DNA of 12,216 nt from Perkinsus olseni (lineage: Eukaryota > Perkinsozoa > Perkinsida > Perkinsidae). The notes beneath the pieces were generated by a model. That model did not search any database and was not told the origin of the DNA. It saw only the letters and a program-made list of their open reading frames with translations. Below are positions 1-7,997 of this stretch, piece by piece. Each line of letters begins with the position of its first letter. Positions within the stretch are counted from its first letter, which is position 1. Position numbers and translations under genes: made by a program. The stretch is from NCBI GenBank assembly GCA_013115135.1, contig JABANP010000917.1:1-12216 (forward strand). Reading direction: 5' to 3'.

Positions 1-382
1 CGGAAATGGTAGTAGTACTCACAACATCGATAGTTACGCTTCTCTTCTTCTTCTTCTTACTACTACAGGCTTATGCATTGGATTGTACAATATTCACTGT
101 ACCACAGGATAATGGATCGCAGTCGAGTAAAGTGTTCATGTATCATCATCACCACCAACATGATGACGATAAGGTTGAATAAGAATAATAATGGCGATGG
201 TCCCCACTGATGAGATACCGAAAAGGGATGCTACAAGGTGTATCAACAGCAGTAGCAGCAGTAGCAGTAGCATGGGTAGTAAATGAATATTATCTCAAAG
301 GACACGATTATGCCTATCACAACCTGCTGTGATGTTCATAGTCATTATTATTCTTTTTCTTCTTATCGGTGCCGCCGCGTGA
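1..382 (+). CDS. 3' end of a gene for a protein with a C-terminal transmembrane helix (partial)
   Basis: I do not recognise this gene. Proposed exons are 1-8, 69-173, 215-237 and 301-382, separated by GT..AG introns of 60, 41 and 63 bp, with the TGA stop at 380-382. The frame is consistent across all three introns. The visible product is about 70 residues: a lumenal-looking stretch beginning AYALDCTIFTVPQDNG, a His/Asp-rich patch, a short basic segment (IPKRDATR), then a strongly hydrophobic terminus, PAVMFIVIIILFLLIGAAA. It would therefore be a single-pass membrane protein with the helix at its extreme C-terminus, perhaps tail-anchored or type I. No SNARE heptads or other diagnostic motif is visible. 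The 5' part lies outside the window. The micro-exon 215-237 and the first junction are the weakest points. Other frames of the same exons are less convincing because they end early without a membrane segment. Confidence 0.4.
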
Positions 383-580
383 CGATCATCATCAATTCAG
401 TAATGACGATCATGCATCATCATCATTGTATAAAGATGGTGAGAACGATTGGCATAGTACCCTAGAGCTGAGAAGGAGGAGGAGAAAGGAAGATTTCATC
501 AGGAACCAAAAGTGGACGACGATTGGACTCATCATTGGCACTAGGTCGTATTGCTCTCATAGTGGCTTATTGTTATATCC
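383..580. other. Intergenic spacer between the membrane-protein gene and CTF18
   Basis: About 200 bp without a supported gene. It holds GATCATCATCA-type trinucleotide runs and a purine-rich GAAGGAGGAGGAGAAAGGAA stretch near 470-490. It must contain the 3' untranslated region of the upstream gene and the promoter and leader of CTF18, but I see no recognisable TATA box or polyadenylation signal. Confidence 0.5.
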
Positions 581-3284
581 ATGGATTACTCATCCTGCTT
601 TGATGATCCTTTCGCCGCTGACTATCATCATCATCCTGATGATGATGATCATCATCTACCGTCATACAACGAAGAAGTGAGGGAGGTAGTCCAACAACAA
701 CAACAAGGAGAAGAAGAAGGAGAAGATAACATGAAGGTGAAGATAAGAATAATGAAGTATCCTACAGATCACTAGATCAATTGACCAATAGGAGTATACC
801 GATCGTGGCTACCCTATCATAATGCTTCAGGACAAGTCAGCATCCACTTCGTGTGAGGGCCAATCTGATAATAATAACAATAAACACCAACGGCGAGGAG
901 AGGAGAAGGAGGTGATGGCTATGAATGATGATAAAGGAGAACTGGAGGTGATACGGATGGATATAACAGCATCATCATCACCACCATACGACAGGAGTAT
1001 TCGGAGAATAAGAGACTGAGAGAGGAAGATGATAAGAGTGATGATGGTCGTCCCACAATATGGGCTCATAAGTAATATAGGGTGCCACTATAAAGGACCA
1101 AATACATTGCGCCAGCAGCAGCCACCACCACATCTTATTTAGCAGTCGAGGCCCCAAACTACCTCCAAGCAGCTCGCAATGTATTTCGTCTTTTACAGTG
1201 AGAAACCCTGTAGTGATGATAGTCATCATCAGCATCAACATAGTGATGATTATTATGACTATCATAATCAGGTATTCTCCTAAACGGTATACCGATCTTT
1301 TGACTGATGAGAGAATCAACAGGAGAGTACTTGAATGGATGTATGAATGGAAGGATACTAATACCACTAAAGTAGCGGTAATAATACAAATGAGTACACC
1401 ACCTATTAGTATTACTATCTATTGCTAGATGATAAGGTTTATCATATTATTCATAGTCCGTGAATCATAGGTACCCTCGATGATGATGATCGGCGGTCCA
1501 TCAGGTGTTGGTAAATCTTCACTTATCAGAGTATGTGCTCAACAAGCCGGGTTGAAGGTGGTCCAAGCCCACCATCGCTGCTGATGATGCTGATGCATTC
1601 AGATATGCTCTCATTCATGCTCATCATCATCAGTCGTATCACCATCATCGACTATCATCGCTAAGAAAATTGAAGAATCTCTCCTAGCTAGCAATGGTAG
1701 TAATAATAGCAATCATAGTGCTCGGTGCCAGTAGCTTCAGGTACTCAACTACTCGTCATCCACGAGGTAGTAGTAATAGTAGTCCCAGTATCGTACCTTA
1801 TTCATCATCATCATCATCATCATTTCTTCTATTCAAAGATACATAAAATGGACACCAATGGTATTGACGCAATAGTCAATATATTATCTGCTGGAAAATC
1901 AACAGCAGCGACAACACAAAGGAAGAGGATGACATCAGGGAACAACAACAGCAGCAGCATTGGCTGCCATCACACCATCAAACGCCCAGTAGTGTCCCTA
2001 CTTTCAATGATCATCATCATATAATACTCGGTATGCTGCTGCTGCTGCACTTGGTAGGTTGTTTTCGTTTGTCATGATGTTCATGATGAAGCGCTACGAG
2101 AACTTCGACAATTATCAATCTCATTCAATATACCATCAATAAGTAAAGTTAAATTACAGGTACGTCATCCTCGACAACATCATCAAGTGCCGTCTCATTA
2201 CTTTTATCTCAGAATAGACTAAACTATATATTCAAAAAGGAGACTACGTCCGTCGACCTCTCTTCGCCTCCTACAACCAATCACGGAGGAAGACGGCAGC
2301 AGCAGCAGCAGCGTTGCAGCATAGAGCCAAAGGCCATCAGTACCTTGGTGGAGGCATCGGGAGGGAATATTGCAGCATCTATTAAACTACTTGAGTCAAT
2401 AGTAATGACGAGGCGGAAGATACACCAAAGGTGGGCATGAAGTAAATTAAACATCATCGGATGATGTTACTACTCCAGGACAGCATCAAGCCACAACATC
2501 AGCAGTGGTGGTGGTAATGGTAGTAGCGAAGAAATAGACAGGCAGCATCATAAGGATCCACATCAACCTTCTAATGATGATGATGATGTTGACAGGCGAA
2601 TAACGGTTGACGATGTTGTAGCAGCCACTGCAGCTGCTGCTGCTGGGATGTCGTCGAAACTAGTGATGATGAAGAATGATGATTCAATGCATAACGATCA
2701 TCTTGATGATCATTTTATCAATGATGACAATAATAATACCGTAATGAACGCTAATCTATCCATCAACTCCACCGTAGCTAGTGCAGGTCTCAACGGTGAG
2801 GAGCGATTATTGCGAAGACTCGAGGGCATCATTGACAACAATAGGAGGAAAGAAGAGGAAGAGTGTTGATGGAAAGGATGATATATCCTCTATCCGTCAT
2901 CATCATCATTGTCGCGGTGAAGTTGATGAGCCTCCTGCTGCCACCACTACTACGGCTGCAAAGCGTACTAGGATTGATTTACGTCAATGGTTGGGTATCG
3001 TATCGGACTCAGCAGCAGCAACAACAGCAGGAGGAGGAGTGGCGGGTGCAGTAGTTGGTAATTCTAGCAATGATGATGGAAACACACCACGTGATGGAAA
3101 TAGAGTTGCTGGCGAGAATTATGATGATACTAGGGTTATAGGGAATGATGAGTTATGCTCATCATGCTTCGAATTTGACTTTAATGAAGGCCATACTAAT
3201 GCCGTTAAGAAGACCGTTCATGTGAGAGACTTCATTCTACCTCCTCCTCCTCGTCATAATTCCATTATTAAGATGCATGAGTAA
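581..3284 (+). CDS. CTF18: CTF18-like alternative clamp-loader large subunit (AAA+ ATPase), 12 exons, ~629 aa
   Basis: CTF18 replaces RFC1 in a clamp loader that loads PCNA and supports sister-chromatid cohesion (family knowledge). Exons: 581-736, 792-947, 995-1071, 1272-1371, 1471-1560, 1603-1696, 1741-1766, 1839-1988, 2058-2159, 2213-2394, 2479-2795 and 2845-3284. All phases agree and the total is 630 codons. Motifs: the domain entry TIWAHKYSPKRYTDLLTDER (126-145) resembles LWVDKYRPKRFTDLLSDE. Walker A is GGPSGVGKSS (171-180, Lys178). The Walker B region is QLLVIHEIHKMD (227-238). Sensor 1 is VVFVCHDVHDEALRELRQL (from 284). The lid is IEPKAISTLVEASGGNIAAS. The C-terminal signature is FNEGHTNAVKKTVHVRDF (596-613). 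ATG 581 is chosen because MDYSSCFDDPF opens an acidic N-terminus like other CTF18 proteins. Oddities: His replaces conserved Asp or Asn at several motif positions, and the usual collar region is replaced by low-complexity sequence. The junctions at 1561-1602 and 2395-2478 are the least certain. Confidence 0.9.
1072..1271 (+). other. Unusually long intron (200 bp) of CTF18
   Basis: The donor GTAATATAGG and acceptor ATAATCAG join IWAHK to YSPKRYTDLL in phase 2, restoring a conserved clamp-loader block, so the two ends are well supported. At 200 bp it is two to four times longer than most introns in the window. It contains short CAG and CCA runs and a (GAT/CAT)-rich second half, with no supported internal exon. 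Confidence 0.75.
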
Positions 3285-3683
3285 CAATCATCATTACAAT
3301 ACTCTAATATGTTGCGTAGAAGGAATGGCATAATACCAGCTCGAGAAGGTCGACAATTTATTGGATCACCATTAATTATCATAACCGGTGCAGCGTTATC
3401 TGTCGGGATCTTAGTAGCTGTTGAGCGTTGGGAGCAGTAACCTTGGAGGTGTGTTATGAAGGACGAGCGTTGATTGAACTCCCAAGATTATCTCCATCGG
3501 TGTCCCAGCTGATTACTGACATCACGCAATACATCAATATCATCATGACAAGAATGAGGACAGTCCCATGAAACTGCGATACCACTAGTTGGTGATTACT
3601 GGATGTGAATATATGAATGCTGAAGAATGTGACTGGTTGATCCAGACATGACACAAGACTATCTGTGACGATAAACCAAAGTG
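3285..3683. other. Spacer between convergent CTF18 and subtilisin genes
   Basis: About 400 bp between the CTF18 TAA and the stop of the minus-strand protease gene. It must hold both 3' untranslated regions. It is notably poorer in GAT/CAT runs than its surroundings. Two short plus-strand open frames are present: 3309-3440 (listed separately) and an overlapping one at 3425-3570 that contains EVCYEGRALIELPRLSPSV. I could not link them with a plausible intron. Confidence 0.5.
3309..3440 (+). CDS. Possible 43-residue single-pass membrane microprotein
   Basis: An ATG-initiated open frame begins 24 bp after the CTF18 stop and ends with TAA at 3438-3440. The product starts with a basic head (MLRRRNGIIPAREGRQF), followed by one hydrophobic segment (IGSPLIIITGAALSVGILVAV) and a short ERWEQ tail. 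This is the topology of many tiny mitochondrial inner-membrane subunits. Unlike most shadow frames here, it contains no trinucleotide-repeat residues, which gives it some weight. It could equally be chance reading of a 3' untranslated region. I do not recognise a family. Confidence 0.25.
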   Translation: MLRRRNGIIPAREGRQFIGSPLIIITGAALSVGILVAVERWEQ

Positions 3684-5384
3684 CTATCGAATAATGGGTG
3701 GTGTGCTAGAATGGTCTTCCAAAGCCCATGAATCAGCCTTCGGAAGGCTACTGCAAGGCTCACATTCTATAGACGATCCTTGACATATGGGATGTGGAAT
3801 AGAATGAGTGTTGCAATAAGCACCATTATCCCTTGGAGCGACTCTATCACAAAAGGCATCACCACAGGAATCATCATCATCGTTGCTGCTGTTGCCTTTA
3901 CTGCTTCTTGAAGTAGTGGTTTTAGGGATGACTACTGTCGAGGGTGATTTCGTCGTAGTGTCTACTCTTTCAAGGCCTTTTACAATAATCTCGAGTGCTC
4001 CATGTGCATTCAATATACCACTTGAGACGCACTAGGTAGAAACAGAGAAAGGATCATCATCATCATTCTCCAGTCTGCTAGGTCCTCCTCCTCACTACCT
4101 TCATTTCTAGAGATGGATCGACATGCACAGAATTAATTATTGCACTTTTAATGTCCTCAGGAGTTGCATAGAAGTTGATTGATCTAATTAATGCAGCAAC
4201 ACCAGCAACCATTGGTGCTGCTTGAGATGTTCCACTTTTCCATCCGTACCTGATAACAGCAACAACAACAACATCCTCGTCGTCGTCGTTGTCATTAATA
4301 GTAATCTAGTGATACTATCCTTGGTATTACTTCGAATTGGGTTTAGTTGAATAGATGGATCTCCCTGGTGCGGCGAGATGAACTGATGTCTTACCCCAAT
4401 TGGACCAAGTAGTGTATTTACCAGCATCATCAGTAGCCCCAACACATATGATATTATCCAATTTGAATGAACACGGTATGGTTGGTACTAATGGGTTATC
4501 ATTATTAGCAGCTTTATTACCAGCACTGGCTACATAAACATGTCTGATGATAATAATAATAAGAGGAGAGAAGGGTAATTATTAGGAGTATGGCAATGAG
4601 TTTAGTTGTTATTAGTATTACCCATGAGCCTTGCCCGCCTTCTGTATTGCCATTCTTATGGCAGTATGCTCACAGCCATGACATGTCCATGAATTCTGCG
4701 ATATTGTTGCTCCCATTTGTATGGCATAATTAAGGGCTCGCATGGCATCGGATACTCGACCAGATCCATTAGCATCCAGGAACCTGTCAACTTCTATTTG
4801 TGACGATGATGATGATGTTGTTACTTCAATGGCATGATAGCAATGTTCCAAGCAATACCGGTAACACCTATAGCATTAGATCCCTGTGCACCAATGATAC
4901 CACTTATATGGGTACCATGGCCATTACTAACAAGGCGTTGGAAGTGTTAGATAGTTGGACAGTAGCATCATTATTACTCATCCATAATATCATTATTGTT
5001 GTATATAAAGTTCCAACCGTAGACATCATCAATGAATCCATTACCATCATTATCGATGTTGTCATCTATTGATTATACTATCACGTGCGTCTCGTTGTTG
5101 TTAAGTTACTACTACTACTACTACTACCAGGTATCTCATGTCTATTAATCCACAGGTTGCCTAATAAGTCAGGATGTTCATAATCAATGCCGGAGTCAAT
5201 AACAGCCACTATCACAGCTCCATCACCTAAAGGGATGGTAGAGAAGGGCGCTAGAATTGTGGTGGTAGTATAATAATCATCATCACCTGTTGTTCTTCTC
5301 CAAGCCATATCAGTTCCTATAATATTATGATGCCATTGTTTTTGGTATTTTGGATCCAGCGGATGGATTGTGATATCATCCTCA

Positions 5385-5416
<32 letters not shown>

Positions 5417-7140
5417 GTTGTTGTTGACGGTGCCGTTGAGTTGGTCTGAGTTGATCATAATGGAGGAACTTCAAATCACCAACGAGAGTAAGAACAAGAG
5501 TAAGAATAAGTGGTAGGGTATTATGCTACTTCCTACTAGTATGTAAAATCCCTTCCGTTGCTGTTCCATGTCCTTCTTCGTCATCATGCTCCTCATTAAT
5601 ATTCTCAGTATATTGTTGATCGATAAATGAATCCATAATACAGGCCTCCAGTTTGTCATAATCATCATCATCATCATCATCGCCTTGTCGGTTCATGCTG
5701 TTCAATAAGTCCTCCATCATATGCTAACAACATGTGCATTATTATGATGTTACTAATAATAATTGTAGAGTTATTCGGAGTATATTGGGAGTAATGATAT
5801 TTATCTCACAAATAAATGGCATAATTGTGATGTAGTCTTGATCCTGCATTCCGGTCTTGCTTCAATAATCTCTGCATCAATATTTGGTAATGGCTACAAC
5901 AAGGCAACGACAACAACAACGAGTAGATGCAGCAGTAGTAGGAGGAGGATAATGAGCTGCTCGACTTACTAGTATATCATCAACACATTCAACCAAATCT
6001 ACTAATGCTTCACGGAGTGATATCTCCTCCTTCTCCTCATCATCATCAGCTGCTGCTAAGCCCCTACCTCGGGTATGATATTCATCCTCCAATAATTCAC
6101 CTATCCCAATAGTAGCTGAGGATATAGATGGTTATACGTGATTGATGATGGATACTGTACTGGGTAGTAAGAGGTTGTGAGTACCACACCATTTCCAGAC
6201 CTACTTAGTAGAACCCCAGAGCAATTTAGTCGGCACGCGCGTGCCGCACGCAGGACGCATCCAGATCGTCCCTCCCCCAGGGCTGGGAACTCCAGCTATG
6301 AGTGGCAGGAGAGGCGATAGGACGAAGTCAGAGAACCCTCCTGCCGTACTGTGAGTCTCACAGAGTGAGGTACTGCTCCGAGAAGGTAGTGCAGCGATTT
6401 CTATGCAACTTTGTATACGGTGTCAGTCGGAGCCTCAGTGTGAATGTTCAACGCTTGAACTTTGACGACCTTTAGGATATCGGGGGTTTTGAGCCCCGGG
6501 CTTACCTCATGTAGACACCCTCCTCATGTACCTTACCTCATGTAGACACCCTCCTCATGTACCTTACCTCATGTAGACACCTTCCTCATGTACCTTACCT
6601 CATGTAGACACCCTCCTCATGTACCTTACCTCATGTAGACACCCTCCTCATGTACCTTACCTCATGTAGACACCCTCCTCATGTACCTTACCTCATGTAG
6701 ACACCCTCCTCATGTACCTTACCTCATGTAGACACCCTCCTCATGTACCTTACCTCATGTAGACACCCTCCTCATGTACCTTACCTCATGTAGACACCCT
6801 CCTCATGTACCTTACCTCATGTAGACACCCTCCTCATGTACCTTACCTCATGTACCCTCACGTTGTGAGTTTCCCCGTACTTTGTTGGTGACTTTGTTGG
6901 GCTCTACTAAATTGGCCTTTCGCGAAACTAAATTGCTTTGGGGTATTACTAAGTTGGTCTGGGCTTCATGAGATTGCTTTGGGGTATTACTGATTTGATC
7001 TGGGCTTTATTAAATTGCTCTGGGGTTTTACTAAGTAGGTCTGGAAATGGTGTAGTATGATTATTTTGCCAACTGCAGCAGCTATGAAGTAACCTCTAGT
7101 TGTGTATGGTATTGAGGAGTATATATAATAATATCGATAG

Positions 7141-7176
<36 letters not shown>

Positions 7177-7447
7177 GATGATGATAGTGATCATAGACAA
7201 AATGATTAGTACTACCTCCTTTGAATCGGTCCATCAATCTCCTTGTACCAGTACCCCGTCCTGAGTATATTATCAGACGAGGAAGAGAACGAGGTGGAGT
7301 AGGTATCATCGTAGTAGTAACCGCCTTTCCCTGCTCGCTAGCAGTAGTAGCAGTGAGAGGCGATGATGATGGTGATGCTTGTTGTGGTATGAGAGCCACG
7401 GCAGCAGTAGCTACAAGTAATGCATAACGGATGATGGAGGGGGCCAT
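3684..7447 (-). CDS. Secreted S8A subtilisin-like serine protease, 11 exons, ~687 aa
   Basis: Exons (minus): 7447-7216, 6115-5970, 5893-5810, 5723-5530, 5468-5125, 5065-4978, 4926-4825, 4783-4622, 4543-4331, 4249-4099 and 4031-3684. Phases agree throughout (688 codons including TAG). MAPSIIRYALLVATAAVAL is a clear signal peptide, followed by an acidic, low-complexity propeptide. The catalytic set is complete: Asp310 in AVIVAVIDSGIDYEHPDL, His366 in DDNGHGTHISGIIGA, oxyanion Asn460 in VYVASAGNK and Ser530 in SGTSQAAPMVAGVAAL. The block DNDGNGFIDDVYGWNF (339-353) is typical of the family. The tail has a Ser/Thr linker and six cysteines (SCGDAFC to ECEPC), suggesting a small disulfide module. 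Intron 1 (7215-6116) contains an inverted-repeat element. The protein is probably secreted and activated by propeptide removal. The exact donor of exon 1 (7216 or 3 bp later) and that of exon 5 lie in repeats and are ambiguous. Specificity cannot be read from the sequence. Confidence 0.95.
5066..5124 (-). other. Intron with a tandem GTA donor (subtilisin intron 5)
   Basis: The exon 5/intron boundary sits in a run of GTA triplets (plus-strand complement at 5107-5126), so six in-frame GT donors are available 3 bp apart. Splicing to the acceptor at 5066 rejoins HEIPG to the conserved DNIDNDGNGFIDD block. The chosen donor gives EIPGNDNIDNDG, the best fit to the family. Other donors would drop one residue or add serines only. 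Confidence 0.7.
6186..6230 (+). repeat. Left terminal inverted repeat of the element
   Basis: 45 bp matching the reverse complement of 7009-7053 at 43 of 45 positions. The two differences are both G versus A. Confidence 0.85.
6231..6246. repeat. Perfect 16-bp palindrome just inside the left terminal repeat
   Basis: CGGCACGCGCGTGCCG equals its own reverse complement. It lies directly next to the left terminal inverted repeat, with no equivalent at the right end. A second small inverted repeat, CTGTGAG-T-CTCACAG, lies at 6349-6363. Confidence 0.9.
6501..6855 (+). repeat. 31-bp tandem repeat, 11 full copies plus a 14-bp partial
   Basis: The unit starts CTTACCTCATGTAGACACCC and ends TCCTCATGTAC. 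Eleven consecutive units run from 6501 to 6841, then a truncated copy from 6842 to 6855. Only one base difference is obvious (C to T in the third unit), so the array is young or homogenised. The octamer CTCATGTA occurs twice in each unit. Confidence 0.97.
6931..7048 (+). repeat. 41-bp degenerate subterminal repeat, about 3 copies
   Basis: Copies start at 6931, 6972 and 7013 with the core AATTGCTTTGGGGTATTACT followed by AAGTTGGTCTGGGCTT. The third copy is cut short and merges into the right terminal inverted repeat, so the terminus is itself derived from this repeat. Confidence 0.85.
7009..7053 (-). repeat. Right terminal inverted repeat of the element
   Basis: Inverted partner of 6186-6230. 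Its plus-strand end reads GGTCTGGAAATGGTGT and is followed by AGTA. It overlaps the third copy of the 41-bp subterminal repeat. Confidence 0.85.
7141..7176 (+). repeat. (CAT)12 microsatellite
   Basis: Twelve perfect CAT triplets followed by GAT triplets, lying in the proposed first intron of the protease gene on its antisense strand. It is one of the longest perfect trinucleotide runs in the window. Confidence 0.95.
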
Positions 7448-7722
7448 AATAATGACGTATCTAGTACTACTAATACCCAAGAGGAGGAGCACTGCTAACG
7501 GGGATGATGGAGGGGGCCATAATAATGACGTATCTAGTACTACTAATACCCAAGAGGAGGAGCACTGCTAACGGGGATGATGGAGGGGGCCATAATAATG
7601 ACGTATCTAGTACTACTAATACCCAAGAGGAGGAGCACTGCTAACGGGGATGATGGAGGGGGCCATAATAATGACGTATCTAGTACTACTAATACCCAAG
7701 AGGAGGAGCACTGCTAACGGGG
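7431..7722 (-). repeat. 73-bp tandem repeat, 4 copies, containing the protease start codon
   Basis: Units 7431-7503, 7504-7576, 7577-7649 and 7650-7722 are essentially identical. On the minus strand each carries the sequence that, in the gene-proximal unit, encodes the start of the subtilisin signal peptide (ATG at 7447-7445). The 73-bp period is not a multiple of three, so the copies do not extend the reading frame. Confidence 0.97.
7470..7666 (-). promoter_or_regulatory. Three tandem 16-codon upstream ORFs before the protease start
   Basis: In the three distal repeat units, the ATG corresponding to the real start (7666, 7593, 7520) reads MAPSIIPVSSAPPLGY and then TAG. The uORFs are 7666-7616, 7593-7543 and 7520-7470, the last ending 22 nt before the true ATG at 7447. 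They matter only if transcription begins upstream of the array, which the sequence does not tell. Confidence 0.5.
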
Positions 7723-7922
7723 ATGATGATCGGCAGCACCAGAAGAGTGATGACAACGCTACTAGGCACTTCTTCTACTCTAATGATAGAGAATATTATA
7801 TTATTATTAATCATGGTAATGATCCGTAGTAGTGAGGAGTAATAGAAGAAGAATATTACATGATGATGACTGCGGCCGTGATTGGCCGTGATGACTGATA
7901 ACAGTGTAACAGTAATGCACAA
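7723..7922. other. Spacer between TMEM184-like gene and the protease repeat array
   Basis: About 200 bp of AT-rich sequence between the TMEM184-like stop and the 73-bp array. It must hold the 3' end of one transcript and perhaps the promoter of the next. I see only short ATT and GAT runs and a GGCCGTGATTGGCCGTGATG direct duplication near 7874-7893. Confidence 0.5.
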
Positions 7923-7957
7923 CTAATCCTCATCATCCTCATCATTATCATCATCAT

Positions 7958-7997
<40 letters not shown>

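Larger units (their letters stand above)
6184..7053. mobile_element. Non-autonomous inverted-repeat (MITE-like) element, ~870 bp
   Basis: The two ends are inverted copies of each other. 6186-6230 begins ACACCATTTCCAGACCTACT, and the reverse complement of 7053-7009 is the same over 45 bp with two mismatches by eye. AGTA lies just outside both ends (6180-6183 and 7054-7057) and may be a 4-bp target duplication, although two extra C bases at the left make this uncertain. The interior has no coding potential. It holds a 16-bp palindrome, a GC-rich left third without the (GAT)n runs of the host sequence, eleven 31-bp tandem repeats and three 41-bp subterminal repeats. It lies inside intron 1 of the protease gene. 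I do not recognise its transposon superfamily; a fold-back element is the alternative. Confidence 0.8.
6116..7215 (-). other. Intron 1 of the subtilisin gene, enlarged by an inserted element
   Basis: The intron joins the signal-peptide exon (…RFKG) to the exon beginning ATIGIGELLEDEYH, in phase 1. Its donor is GTAGTACTAATC and its acceptor ATATCCTCAG. It is about 1,100 bp, of which roughly 870 bp is the inverted-repeat element; without that it would be about 230 bp. It also contains a (CAT)12 run at 7141-7176. A small unrecognised exon inside the non-element part cannot be excluded. Confidence 0.65.

Noticed and set aside
1..26. The window start (GGAAATGGT…GTACTCACAAC) resembles the outer side of the left end of the inverted-repeat element near 6174-6198.
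   Set aside because: Only about 20 of 24 bases match, the sequence is short, and it is also explained as an exon/intron boundary. Chance is likely without the sequence upstream of the window.
827..1389. Long minus-strand open frames opposite CTF18 with hydrophobic stretches.
   Set aside because: They are antisense shadows of CTF18 exons and of CAT/GAT repeat tracts and show no family motif.
1564..1630. An apparent +1 frameshift in CTF18: another frame reads AADDADAFRYALIHA, resembling the family NASDDRS-AEAFR block.
   Set aside because: It would need two compensating shifts, whereas a 42-bp GT..AG intron (1561-1602) keeps the same frame from KV to the KKIEESLLAS exon without any shift. The resemblance is worth remembering if RNA data contradict that intron.
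2395..2478. An alternative splice for CTF18 with two tiny introns and an 11-nt exon giving VGMK, like the family VGLKD motif.
   Set aside because: It needs a 29-bp intron, shorter than any other here. A single 84-bp intron also keeps phase. Not decided, but the simpler model was used.
3454..3654. Minus-strand 66-residue open frame downstream of the protease stop.
   Set aside because: No recognisable motif, lies beyond the protease stop in the convergent spacer, and has no clear start or neighbours in frame.
6481..6500. GGGG…CCCC hairpin resembling a bacterial terminator.
   Set aside because: It lies inside the eukaryotic inverted-repeat element with no T-run after it, so a terminator call is not supported.
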